Origin: an uncultured Gemmatimonadota bacterium | GTDB lineage: Bacteria; Gemmatimonadota; Gemmatimonadetes; Gemmatimonadales; GWC2-71-9 | Assembly: GCA_946887295.1 (NCBI GenBank) | Contig: CAMPKP010000046.1 | Location: forward strand, 1 to 21,997 | Reading direction: 5' to 3' | Length of the DNA: 21,997 nucleotides | In this document: piece after piece, positions 8,063-16,020 of the stretch | Layout: each line of letters begins with the position of its first letter | Numbering within the stretch: the stretch's first letter is position 1 | The notes under the pieces: generated by a model | The model's database searches: none | What the model was told of the DNA's origin: nothing | The model's input: only the letters and a program-made list of their open reading frames with translations | Translations under genes and position numbers: made by a program

Positions 8063-8524
8063 CTACCGCCCGAAGAGAGCTTTGAGACTGGAGTCCAGCT
8101 CGTGCTCGAAGTTCTCCGGCAGCGTCACGGCCGCGGGCTGCTCCCGCGGCGCCGCCGAGGCCAGCTGCTGCACCATCTGGTCGAAGAAGAGCTGCACGAT
8201 CCCCACCGAGGTTTCCGGGCCGAAGACGACCAGGCCGATCCACCGGCCGCGCGGAGTGGCGAAGCCGGCGAGCAGGCAGCTCTGCCGGGCCCCGTGATGC
8301 ACCAGCGCCTCGAACCGCGAGGCACCCATCAGCCGGGCCAGCTCCTCGGTCGAGGCGCCGATCCCGGCGCCGAGCGCGGCGGCGGTCATGACGTCGAGGG
8401 AGCGGCTGAACCCGTGCTGCGCCACCACCTGTCCCGACGACGTCATCAGCAGCGTGAGCCGCGCCGACGATTCGTCGAGGAAAGTCTGCAGGGGCACCTC
8501 GACCCAGGGCTCGAGTGCGCGCAT
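8063..8524 (-). CDS. roadblock/LC7-type, MglB-like protein (153 aa)
   Basis: A roadblock/LC7 fold is the best reading: residues 8-60 hold an amphipathic helix (PLQTFLDESSARLTLLM), a strand with TSSGQVVAQHG and a helix rich in Ala/Gly (DVMTAAALGAGIGASTEELARLMG). They are followed by the strands ALVHHGARQSCLLAGF and RWIGLVVFG and a closing helix GIVQLFFDQMVQQLA. A C-terminal tail (125-153) may reach across a partner as in MglB. ATG 8524 shares one base with the upstream stop (TGATG), and the downstream MglA-type gene begins 4 nt after its TAG stop. By position it is the strongest candidate for the cognate MglB/GAP. Sequence alone does not prove GAP activity. Confidence 0.8.
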   Translation of the reverse strand: MRALEPWVEVPLQTFLDESSARLTLLMTSSGQVVAQHGFSRSLDVMTAAALGAGIGASTEELARLMGASRFEALVHHGARQSCLLAGFATPRGRWIGLVVFGPETSVGIVQLFFDQMVQQLASAAPREQPAAVTLPENFEHELDSSLKALFGR

Positions 8525-8871
8525 CAGTCCAGCCGGCTCGCGGCGTCCACCATCTCCAGGCGGGCGAGCCCCACGTTGGCATCCGGCCCCGTGACCGCGA
8601 TCAGCACCAGAGCACCGGGGGAGGGGGCCGCCAGGATCGAGCCCCGCTCGGCGCGGACCTGGACGAACGCCGGGGGGCGGCGGCCGGCGCCATCGGCCGT
8701 GCGTACCAGCCTCCCGACCAGACTCCCCGCCAGCGCCGCCGCGGCCCGGCCGTCCACACCGTCCATGAGCTGCTCGGCGACCACCAGGCCGTCCTCGGCG
8801 GAAGCGATCAATGCACCGCGCACTCCGGGAACCCGGGTCACCCGGTCGAGAACGCCCTGGACGCCGGTCAC
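8524..8871 (-). CDS. roadblock/LC7 domain protein (115 aa)
   Basis: This short protein consists of one roadblock/LC7 domain: helix VTGVQGVLDRVTRVPGVRG, strand ALIASAEDGLVVAEQL, helix GRAAAALAGSLVGRLVRTAD, strand FVQVRAERGSILAAPS, strand LVLIAVTGPDANVG and a final helix GLARLEMVDAASRL. This order and length fit the family. The start is GTG 8871, which overlaps the previous stop as GTGA; in-frame sequence further upstream is alternate-frame sequence inside the preceding gene and has no roadblock features. Roadblock proteins dimerise and regulate Ras-like GTPases. It probably homodimerises or pairs with the other roadblock units of the cluster to regulate the MglA-type GTPase. Confidence 0.82.
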   Translation of the reverse strand: MTGVQGVLDRVTRVPGVRGALIASAEDGLVVAEQLMDGVDGRAAAALAGSLVGRLVRTADGAGRRPPAFVQVRAERGSILAAPSPGALVLIAVTGPDANVGLARLEMVDAASRLD

Positions 8872-9773
8872 TGGACCCGCTCCAGCCAGGACTTCGCCGC
8901 GCGAGCGGCGCGTTCGGCCACCAGCGCCACCCGCGCCATGGGGAGCGAAGGCTCCCTGGCGGCGAGCAGGACGGTCTCGCCGGTGGGACGGACCAGCACG
9001 AGGTGCGCATCGGGACACTCGACCGTGATGGTCTGCCAGGCCCCCAGCTCCAGCAGCCGGGTGGCTCGGCTCGCCTCGCGCGAGACACCGGCGAGCTGCG
9101 CGGCGACGCGGTCGCCGGTCTCCTCGCCGTCCGGCGCAGGCAGTGAGCCCGCCAGCCTGAGACCATTGGCGTCCACCAGCACGAGCCCGTGGCCGCCCTC
9201 CAGCTGCGCGAAGGGAGAGCCGGCGTCGGGCAGCTCGGCGGGGCCCGTGCTCGGAGCGGCAAGCACCGGCTCCGGATCGCTGGAAGCGCCCGGTGCCGGT
9301 TCCGGAGCGCTCGCCGGCGACTCGGCAGCCGCGACCGGTGTGGACTCGCTCGGCACCCGCGGCGTCATTCCGCGGGACTCACGGCGCACCCGGGCGAGCG
9401 CCTGCGCGATGGAGGGGTCGTCCGGATCCGCCTCGGCCGCGCGCTGCAGGTGCTCGATCGCCGCCGCGGCATCGCCCGCCCTGAAGTAGAGGAAGGCGAT
9501 TCCCTTCAGGGCAGCGGTGCGCATCGGGTCGAGCCTGAGCGCGTCGGCCCAGGCGTCGAAGGCGCCGGCCAGGTCGCCCTGGTCGCTGAGGATGCGGGCC
9601 ATGAGGTCGTGCGCGTCGGCCAGGCCGGGATACCTGCCCAGGCCGCCGCGAGCGACCTTGCACGCGGCCTCGAGCTGGCCCCTGCGCCGGAGCGCTTCGG
9701 CGAGCTCCAGGAACGCCAGACTCGTCGGCTCCTCCGCCAGGCGCGTCGTGAGGGTACGGATGTCGTCACTCAC
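8868..9773 (-). CDS. TPR protein with C-terminal roadblock/LC7-like domain
   Basis: This 301-aa protein has three parts. Residues 1-125 are three to four TPR units (LAFLELAEALRRRGQLEAACKV, AHDLMARILSDQGDLAGAFDAW, ALKGIAFLYFRAGDAAAAIEHL). Residues 130-185 are an Ala/Pro/Ser/Glu linker. Residues 186-300 resemble a roadblock domain (HGLVLVDANGLRLAGSL, RVAAQLAGVSREASRATRLLEL, HLVLVRPTGETVLLAA, a closing helix LVAERAARAAKSWLERV). It starts at GTG 9773, 8 bp inside the preceding gene, with a GGAG about 9 nt upstream. The likely role is to tether a GTPase-regulating fold to a TPR partner. The TPR call is firm; the roadblock call is good but rests on strand pattern and Gly-Leu turns. Confidence 0.82.
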   Translation of the reverse strand: MSDDIRTLTTRLAEEPTSLAFLELAEALRRRGQLEAACKVARGGLGRYPGLADAHDLMARILSDQGDLAGAFDAWADALRLDPMRTAALKGIAFLYFRAGDAAAAIEHLQRAAEADPDDPSIAQALARVRRESRGMTPRVPSESTPVAAAESPASAPEPAPGASSDPEPVLAAPSTGPAELPDAGSPFAQLEGGHGLVLVDANGLRLAGSLPAPDGEETGDRVAAQLAGVSREASRATRLLELGAWQTITVECPDAHLVLVRPTGETVLLAAREPSLPMARVALVAERAARAAKSWLERVQ

Positions 9774-10812
9774 CGTGTCGCTCCAACTCCTTCACCAGGG
9801 TTTCCACGGCGCGGCGCATGCGCTCCACGGCCGGGGCCTCCGCTTCCTCGCCCGGCGACCGGGGACCGAGCCGGCTCCACGCGTGCCAGGTCTCCAGCGC
9901 CCGCGCGAAATGTCCCATGGCCGCCTGGCACACGCCGAGCAGACGCCGCGCCTCCGGCATGAGCGGATCCCGGCGCAGCACCTCTTCCAGCGCTCCGGCC
10001 GCGATGTCGTACGAGCCCTGCGCCAGCGCCTCGCGCGCCGGGACGAGCAGCGCGGCGGGATCCCTTCCGGGCTCAGGCTCCTGCCCCGGGCGTGCGGGAT
10101 CGCCCAGCGCCACCACGCCGGCCGCGGTGAGCCCATAGACCGTGCGCGCCACCTCGAACTCCGAGCGGCCGAGCACTTCGGCGAGCGCGCGCAAGTCGCG
10201 CTCGCCGTCCACCGCCGCGAGCACTTCCCACTCGAAGGGCACGAGGTCGAGCGGGGGCGCGGCTCCGTTCTGATCGGGCAGCCGGGGCACCAGGCCCAGG
10301 TGCGACACCTTCGAGCCGATGCGCGACCACTCGTCGAGACGACGGGCGCCCTCCATCAGCAGGGCCTCGGTGGGCGAGCGCACCGGCGCGTCCACGGCCG
10401 CCTGGCAGGGCGAGCCCTCCTCGAACCGGAAGTAGCCCTCGGTCCAGGCGAGGAGCTCGAACACCGCCTCCTCGATCTGCGCCTTCACCTGGCGCTCGAG
10501 CTCGCGCCGCGAGATGGCACCCAGGCTCAACAGGATGTCGCCCAGGCGACGGGTGTCCCCCGCGTTCTGCAGCGCCCGACCGCGATGGAGCTGCTCGGCG
10601 GTGATCTTGCCGACCCGCACGAGGCGCCCGCCGATCGGCTGCGGGTCGCTGCCGAGCGACGCGGCGACCACCCCGCCGCGGTCGAAGCACACGGTCGCGG
10701 CCGTCTGCCGCAGCTCGGAGGTCACGCGCAGCACCCCGCTCTTCCGGCCGAGGTCGAGCAGCTGGAAGACGTCCTGGATGTGCAGGTCCTTGAGGGGTCC
10801 CTCGAGCGCCAC
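9766..10812 (-). CDS. DUF4388 (PATAN) domain protein with short TPR tail
   Basis: The 348-aa protein begins with a DUF4388/PATAN domain (1-135): LEGPLKDLHIQDVFQLLDLGRKSGVLRV, a strand TAATVCFDRGGVVAAS, then ITAEQLHRGRALQ, LGDILLSLGAISRRELE and IEEAVFELLAWTEGYFRFEEG. A segment with GARRLDEWSRIGSKVSHLG and a winged-helix-like DGERDLRALAEVLGRSEFEVA follows (150-245), then about two TPR units (265-345). The order matches the 538-aa protein at 3816-5432, so the two are paralogues. The start is GTG 10812, 3 nt after the upstream stop, with a GGGGTGA ribosome-binding-like stretch. It has no enzymatic motif and is probably an adaptor within the GTPase/chemosensory system. Confidence 0.86.
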   Translation of the reverse strand: MALEGPLKDLHIQDVFQLLDLGRKSGVLRVTSELRQTAATVCFDRGGVVAASLGSDPQPIGGRLVRVGKITAEQLHRGRALQNAGDTRRLGDILLSLGAISRRELERQVKAQIEEAVFELLAWTEGYFRFEEGSPCQAAVDAPVRSPTEALLMEGARRLDEWSRIGSKVSHLGLVPRLPDQNGAAPPLDLVPFEWEVLAAVDGERDLRALAEVLGRSEFEVARTVYGLTAAGVVALGDPARPGQEPEPGRDPAALLVPAREALAQGSYDIAAGALEEVLRRDPLMPEARRLLGVCQAAMGHFARALETWHAWSRLGPRSPGEEAEAPAVERMRRAVETLVKELERHGE

Positions 10813-10815
10813 CGA

Positions 10816-13527
10816 TCACCCCGCCGAGGCTGCGAAGATGTGCTGGAGATCCCGGGCGGATCGCGCCCGGCTCCGGGCCTGCGCGGCGTAGGGACCGGAC
10901 GGGTCGAGCTGCACGACCCGCTCCCAGGCCTCGACCGCCTGGTCGAAGTGGCGCTGGCGGGCGAGCGCGGCACCCTGGTGGTAGAGCGCGCCGGCGTGGT
11001 CCGGGTCGAAGCGAAGCACCCGTGCGAAGGCCTCGAGCGCCTGGGTCGTGCGGCCGTCGTCGAGCAGCGCGCGACCGAGGGCGGTGAGTGCCTCGAGCTC
11101 GTAGGGGTCGGTCTCCAGCAGGCGAATCAGGACCGCGGCCGCAGCCCGCGGCGACTCCAGCCGCCCCTTGAGGTCGGCGAGCGCGAGCGCCGCGGCGCTG
11201 TAGGTCGGGAGCAGGTCGAGCGCGCGCTCATACGCCGCGCGCGCCGCCGCCCAGTTGCCGCGCTCCTCCTCGAGGCCGCCGAGCTCGTACCAGACCCGCA
11301 CCAGCGATGGATCGAGCTGGAGCGCGGCGTTGAAGGCCGCGAGCGCCGCCGGACGGTCGCCCAGGCGGGCGGAGACCTGGGCCTGAAGGTGGAGCAGGTC
11401 CGAGCGCCCGGGGGCCAGCGTCTGCGCCTCGCGGATGCAGTCGAGGGCGCCGAGCGCGTCGTTGACCGCCAGGCGCACCCGGGCCCGGGCGACGAGCACC
11501 TCGATGTCGCCCCGGACCCGCTGCGACAGATCGTCGGCCAGGGGCGCGGCCTCGGAGGCCCAGCCCAGCGCCAGCAGCGCGCGGATCTCACCCAGGGTCG
11601 CGTCGGGATCGTCGGGCGCGGCGGCCCGCGCCTCCCGGTAGCGCTCCAGCGCCTCGCCGTAGAGTCCGCGCTTCGCGAAGACGTCGCCGAGCAGCACCGC
11701 GGCCGCCGCCCTGGGGGCGCCGCGGGCCGTCGCTCTGGAGACCTCGGCCAGCGCGAGGTCGAGCAGTCCCTTGCCGATGTAGTCGCGCGCCAGGTCGAGC
11801 GCGTCGGCCGGAGCGGCCCTGGACGGCGCCTGCTGCGCGGTCGGCGTGAGCTCCTCGAAGAGGCGGTCGAGCACCGGCGCGTCGAACTCGAACTCACCCG
11901 CGAGCTCGTCCCCGCCGGCGGCTTCCGCGGCGAGCTCCGGCGCGATGGCGATCGTGGGGTCCTCGTACTGCAGGTCGATCGTCAGCGAGAACTTCTGGGG
12001 CACGTAGAGCGGCTCGAGCTCCAGGGCCCGGCGGGTCTCCCGCAGCGCGCCGTCGAAGTCGCCGAGCTGGCTCAGCACGAAGCTGAGGTTGTAGTGCGCC
12101 GCCGCGAAGGCCGCATCGGCATCCACCGCCCGGCCGAAAGCGTTGCGCGCGTCCTCGTAGCGCCGAAGCTCCATCAGCACCAGCCCCACGCCGTTCCACG
12201 CGACCGCGCTTCCCGGCTGCTCCGCGAGCGCCTGCTGATACTCCTCGAGGGCGGCGCGGAACTGCCGGCGCTGGAAGGAGAGCAGGCCGAGATTCAGCCG
12301 GGCCGCCAGCAGCGGCCGGTCGGCGCCCAGCGCCTGGCGGAACGCCGCCACGGCAGCGTCGGGCTTCGCCTCGTGGGCCCGCACCACGCCGAGGTTGTTC
12401 CACGCGAGCTGGTAGGCGGAATCGATGCCCACCGCGCGCTCGTAGGAGACCACCGCCTCGGCCCTCCGTCCCGCCTGGTGGAGGCAGACCCCGCGCTCGT
12501 TCCACAGCTTGGGAGAATCCGGATGCTCGCGGACCAGCCCCTCGTACAGCTCGAGCGCCGCGCCCAGCTCCCGGCGGAGGAGATGCACCTCGGCCATGGC
12601 CTGGAGATTGAGCCGCCGGTCCTCGCCCACCTCGAGCGCGAGGCGGTACTCCCGCAGCGCCTCCTGGTGATAGCCCTTCTGCCGGAGCGCGAGACCCAGG
12701 TTGAAATGCGCCAGTGCGGCGCCCGCGACCGGCTGGGGGACGGCGATCCCGCGTCCGCGGGCCGCGCCGGGGCCGGTGCCGTTGGGCTCCGGCGCGCCGG
12801 GCTGCTGCCGGTCGAGGGAGAGGTTGGCCTGCGCCTTGGCCAGGGTGGGGTTCAGCGCGATGGCGCGCCGGGTGGCCTCGCGGGCCGCCTCGTGCTGCCC
12901 CATGTCGCCGTACACGAAGGCCAGGAGGTAATGCGCCTCGGCGTAGTCGGGGTTGCGGGCGATCGCCTCACGGAGCGCGCCGAGGGCCGCGTCGTTGAGG
13001 CCGCGATTGTAGAAGACCTCGCCGCTGTAGAAGCGGGCGACGGCGCTGGAGGGGTCGGCGGCGCAGGCGCGCTCCAGCCAGGCGCTGGCCGCGTCGAGCT
13101 CGCCGCGGGCCTTCTCGGCGAGCCCCAGCTGGAGCATCGCGGGGACGTCGTGCGGGTGCCAGGCGAGCAGCCCCTCGAACTCGGCGATGGCCTCGACGTA
13201 GCGGCCGAGCGCGGCGTAGGCGCGCGCCAGCTCCCACCGGCTCTCGCGGTCCTCGGGCCGACGGCGCACACCTTCCCGCAGCTCGGTGATCCGGCGGTCG
13301 TAGTGGCCGCTCTCCCGATAGGCGATGTCCAGGTTGTCCTGCGCCACCTGCATCTTGGGATCGAGCTCGAGCGCCTTCACGAACTCGGCGATGGCCTCCT
13401 CCACCAGGCCTTTCTGGTGGTAGAGCACGCCGAGATTGTTGTGCGCGCCCGCATCGGACGGATCGATGCGGCCGGCGAAGGAACGGAGAACGGCGAGATC
13501 GCGCTCGGAGAGCACGGGGCCCGGCAT
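10816..13527 (-). CDS. large TPR repeat protein (903 aa)
   Basis: Nearly the whole chain is tetratricopeptide repeats, roughly twenty or more, starting at NNLGVLYHQKGLVEEAIAEF (about 30) and ending in GALYHQGAALARQRHFDQAV. Two non-repeat breaks divide it: a Gly/Pro/Asn stretch near 245-265 and an acidic, Pro/Ala-rich stretch near 530-580 (EFEFDAPVLDRLFEEL). Each TPR block may be a separate superhelix. There is no signal peptide, so it is predicted cytoplasmic. No catalytic domain is visible. ATG 13527 lies 4 nt after the cheC stop; the first 25 residues precede the repeats. In this context it is probably the largest scaffold of the locus. A long open frame on the opposite strand is explained by codon bias. 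Confidence 0.9.
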   Translation of the reverse strand: MPGPVLSERDLAVLRSFAGRIDPSDAGAHNNLGVLYHQKGLVEEAIAEFVKALELDPKMQVAQDNLDIAYRESGHYDRRITELREGVRRRPEDRESRWELARAYAALGRYVEAIAEFEGLLAWHPHDVPAMLQLGLAEKARGELDAASAWLERACAADPSSAVARFYSGEVFYNRGLNDAALGALREAIARNPDYAEAHYLLAFVYGDMGQHEAAREATRRAIALNPTLAKAQANLSLDRQQPGAPEPNGTGPGAARGRGIAVPQPVAGAALAHFNLGLALRQKGYHQEALREYRLALEVGEDRRLNLQAMAEVHLLRRELGAALELYEGLVREHPDSPKLWNERGVCLHQAGRRAEAVVSYERAVGIDSAYQLAWNNLGVVRAHEAKPDAAVAAFRQALGADRPLLAARLNLGLLSFQRRQFRAALEEYQQALAEQPGSAVAWNGVGLVLMELRRYEDARNAFGRAVDADAAFAAAHYNLSFVLSQLGDFDGALRETRRALELEPLYVPQKFSLTIDLQYEDPTIAIAPELAAEAAGGDELAGEFEFDAPVLDRLFEELTPTAQQAPSRAAPADALDLARDYIGKGLLDLALAEVSRATARGAPRAAAAVLLGDVFAKRGLYGEALERYREARAAAPDDPDATLGEIRALLALGWASEAAPLADDLSQRVRGDIEVLVARARVRLAVNDALGALDCIREAQTLAPGRSDLLHLQAQVSARLGDRPAALAAFNAALQLDPSLVRVWYELGGLEEERGNWAAARAAYERALDLLPTYSAAALALADLKGRLESPRAAAAVLIRLLETDPYELEALTALGRALLDDGRTTQALEAFARVLRFDPDHAGALYHQGAALARQRHFDQAVEAWERVVQLDPSGPYAAQARSRARSARDLQHIFAASAG

Positions 13528-13531
13528 CGGC

Positions 13532-14149
13532 TCAGGGCAGGCGGATGGCGTCGAAGATGGCCCGCAGCGACGGCATGTCGGGCAGGAGCAGGAAATGACC
13601 GCGCAGGGGCTCGGTTCCCTCGACCCGGAAGGAGGTGTCGACGCAGAAGACGAAGTCGCGATCGTGACCGAAGTTCAGATAGGCGGTGGTCAGCACCGCC
13701 GCGCTCAGATCCACCACCAGACTGGGCACCGACGGCACCAGCATCATGCCCATGAAATCGCTGAGCGCGTTGAGATAGGCGCTCGCGAGAATGTTGCCGG
13801 CCTCCTTGATGCCCGACTGCTCCATGGCCCCGAACTCCACGGTCGTCCCGGGCTCGCGCCGGAGCAGGATATCGCAGAGGGTGCGGGCGGAGCCTTCCGG
13901 GAACATGACCAGCGTTCGACCGGTGAGGTCGCCCATCATGTGCATCATGACCGCGGCGATGACGGTGTCGGGGGCGCCGACCAGATCCGTCACCTCCTCC
14001 AGCGCGCGGATGTTGACCTCCGGCACGGCGATCATGATCGTGCGGTTGGTCATCTGGGACAGCGCGGTCGCGGCGTGTCCGGCGCCGATGTTGGCCACCT
14101 CACGCAGGGCGTCGAGCTGGAGCTCCTTGAGGTCCCGCACGTCTTCCAT
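13532..14149 (-). CDS. cheC: CheC-family CheY-P phosphatase
   Basis: The 205-aa protein is a full-length CheC. Both active-site signatures of the family, (S/D)-x3-E-x2-N-x22-P, are intact: D13-E17-N20-P43 in the first half and S112-E116-N119-P142 in the second. CheC dephosphorylates CheY-P and partners with CheD (encoded at 2516-3004), which in well-studied species raises its activity. The pseudo-symmetric repeat is visible as DALREVANIGAGHAATAL versus SGIKEAGNILASAYLNAL. It has no N-terminal FliM-type CheY-binding peptide and no FliM C-terminal part, so FliY/FliM is excluded. The start codon follows a very strong ribosome-binding site that overlaps the cheA stop. Confidence 0.95.
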   Translation of the reverse strand: MEDVRDLKELQLDALREVANIGAGHAATALSQMTNRTIMIAVPEVNIRALEEVTDLVGAPDTVIAAVMMHMMGDLTGRTLVMFPEGSARTLCDILLRREPGTTVEFGAMEQSGIKEAGNILASAYLNALSDFMGMMLVPSVPSLVVDLSAAVLTTAYLNFGHDRDFVFCVDTSFRVEGTEPLRGHFLLLPDMPSLRAIFDAIRLP

Positions 14150-14150
14150 G

Positions 14151-14158
14151 CCTCCTCC
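14151..14158 (-). promoter_or_regulatory. strong Shine-Dalgarno of cheC overlapping the cheA stop
   Basis: On the minus strand the cheA TAG shares its final G with a GGAGGAGG stretch, one base before ATG 14149. It is among the two strongest ribosome-binding sites in the window and fixes the cheC start. It suggests cheC has its own high initiation rate as well as coupling. Confidence 0.85.
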
Positions 14159-16017
14159 TACACCAGCGCGGCGGCGTCGAGGATGAGCGCCGGTGATCCG
14201 TCCGCCAGAATCGTCGCGCCACCGACGTAGGGCGGCATCCCGCGGGGCGCGTCGAATGGCTCTACCACGATGTCCTGCTGCCCCATCAGCGCGTCGACCA
14301 CCAGGGCCGCGCGCCGATCACCGACCTCCAGGATGACGGTCGGCGCGCGGGGCGGCGCCGGCCGGGGCTGGTTCCGCACCAGCTCGCGGAGGTGAACCGT
14401 GGGGATCACCTGGTCCCGCACCAGCAGCGCCTCGCGGTCGCGGACCGCCGTCACCGAGCGGGGGTCGAACTCCACCGTCTCCGCCACATAGGCGAGCGGC
14501 ACCGCGTAGCACTCGCCGGCGGCCGTCGCCAGCAGGGCCCGCACGATGGCGAGGGTAAGCGGCACCCGGATCGTGAACGTGGTCCCCCGCCCCATCTCGC
14601 TGCGGACCTCGATGGTTCCGCCGAGGGCCCGCACCCGCGTCACCACCACGTCCACGCCGACGCCACGGCCGGATACGCCGCTCACCGCCTGGGCGGTGCT
14701 GAAGCCGGGCCGGGCGAGCACCCGAAGCAGGAGATCGTCGGAGAGCCCGTCGGCGCCCGTCTCGACCAGGCCCTCGCGGCGCGCCTTCGCCATGATCGCC
14801 TGCCGGTCGATGCCGCGGCCGTCGTCGCTCAGCCGGAGGGCGACGTAGTTCCGCTCCCGGCTGGCCGAGATCAGGATGCGGCCTTCCTCGTTCTTCCCGG
14901 CCGCCGCGCGCTGCTCCGGCGTCTCGATGCCGTGATCGGCCGCGTTGCGGATCAGGTGCAGCAGCGGCTGGCCGATCTCGTCGAGGATGGAGCGGTCGAG
15001 CTCGATCTCGTCGCCCTCGGCGTCGAAGCGGATCCGCTTGCCGAGGTCGCGGGCCAGGTCACGGACCAGCCGGGGAAAGCGCTCCAGCACTTCGCCCACA
15101 GGCGTCATCCGCGCGGCGATGACTTCGGCCTGGATCTCGGAGACCAGTCGCGCGATCCGGTCGCTCACCTCGTCCAGCGCCGGCTCCGGCGCCGCGGCCG
15201 CGATCACGCCGAGCCGGTTCTTCGCCACCACCAGCTCGCCCACCTGCTTCATCAGCGCGTCGAGCCGGCCGAGCTCCACCCGGATCTGCCGGGACTGACC
15301 GCCCGTGGCGGCGGCCTGATCGTCGTCGAAGCGCACGGCATCGACGTCGCCCGCGCCGCGGAGCACATCCACGACCCGCTCGTCGCTGGCCGCACTGGCG
15401 AGCCGGAAGTGGAAGCGGCCGTCGAAATCGTGGCTGTCGAACTGCGCCAGCGGGGGCCGCAGCGCGCTCACCACCCCGAGCGACTCGGCGCGCCGGACGA
15501 CCAGCGCCGCCCGGGCACCGCGCATGATGGCGTCGCGCCGGAGGGTCACCTGCACCGGCCGGGCCCGCCCGTCACCGGCCCCGAGATCGCCGTTCCGGGG
15601 AGGCGAGGCGACCCCCGTCGCCGTCGGCGCGACCGCAGCGAGCCCCGCCGCCGCGGCGTCGAGATCCTCCGCCAGCTTCCGGTCCGCGACCGGCTCCGAG
15701 CCGATCACCGCCCCTTCGACCGACGAGGCCAGCGCGTCCACCGAGCGGAAGAGCAGCTGGAACACCGAGGGATCGGGCGTGACGGAGCGCTGGCGCAGCG
15801 CGTCGAGCAGGTTCTCCAGACGGTGGGCCAGATCGGCCGTCCCGGTGTACCCCATCGTCGCGCCCATGCCCTTGATCGTATGGATCGCGCGGAACAGTCC
15901 GCCGACCTGCCGGGTGGCGGAGGGCTCGCGCTCCCATTCAAGGAGAAGCTGATTGCAGGCGCTCAGGTGCTCCCGGCTCTCGGTCAGGAACAGCGCGGCG
16001 TACTTCGAGACGTCCAT
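14158..16017 (-). CDS. cheA: CheA chemotaxis histidine kinase
   Basis: This 619-aa kinase takes signals from CheW-coupled receptors and phosphorylates CheY and CheB. Domain order: P1 Hpt (1-105) with phospho-acceptor H46 in RAIHTIKGMGATMGY; a linker and a degenerate P2-like segment (155-235); P3 dimerisation helices (247-310, LGRLDALMKQVGELVVAKNRL); P4 ATPase with N box LIRNAADHGIE (355-365), G1 DDGRGID (398-404), G2 SGRGVGVDVV (449-458) and RGTTFTIRVPLTLAI; and P5 CheW-like (490-619). All catalytic boxes are intact. N box AADHGIE carries Ala-Ala where Ser-Ile/Leu is common. It begins 3 nt after the cheY stop, typical of a cheY-cheA pair. It has no C-terminal receiver, unlike the Frz/Pil hybrid CheA proteins. 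Confidence 0.97.
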   Translation of the reverse strand: MDVSKYAALFLTESREHLSACNQLLLEWEREPSATRQVGGLFRAIHTIKGMGATMGYTGTADLAHRLENLLDALRQRSVTPDPSVFQLLFRSVDALASSVEGAVIGSEPVADRKLAEDLDAAAAGLAAVAPTATGVASPPRNGDLGAGDGRARPVQVTLRRDAIMRGARAALVVRRAESLGVVSALRPPLAQFDSHDFDGRFHFRLASAASDERVVDVLRGAGDVDAVRFDDDQAAATGGQSRQIRVELGRLDALMKQVGELVVAKNRLGVIAAAAPEPALDEVSDRIARLVSEIQAEVIAARMTPVGEVLERFPRLVRDLARDLGKRIRFDAEGDEIELDRSILDEIGQPLLHLIRNAADHGIETPEQRAAAGKNEEGRILISASRERNYVALRLSDDGRGIDRQAIMAKARREGLVETGADGLSDDLLLRVLARPGFSTAQAVSGVSGRGVGVDVVVTRVRALGGTIEVRSEMGRGTTFTIRVPLTLAIVRALLATAAGECYAVPLAYVAETVEFDPRSVTAVRDREALLVRDQVIPTVHLRELVRNQPRPAPPRAPTVILEVGDRRAALVVDALMGQQDIVVEPFDAPRGMPPYVGGATILADGSPALILDAAALV

Positions 16018-16020
16018 GCG

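Noticed and set aside
9517..13755. Very long open frame on the plus strand (over 1400 codons) opposite the TPR genes
   Set aside because: It is antisense to genes with clear TPR, DUF4388 and CheC homology. At this GC content, codon bias removes stops from the complementary frame. Its translation is Arg/Gly/His-rich with no recognisable domain.
13532..14149. FliM or FliY flagellar switch protein
   Set aside because: There is no N-terminal CheY-binding peptide and no C-terminal FliN-like part; length and both phosphatase signatures fit CheC.
14158..16017. Hybrid CheA-receiver (FrzE-like or PilL/ChpA-like)
   Set aside because: The chain ends with the P5 CheW-like domain; no receiver follows and only one Hpt domain is seen.
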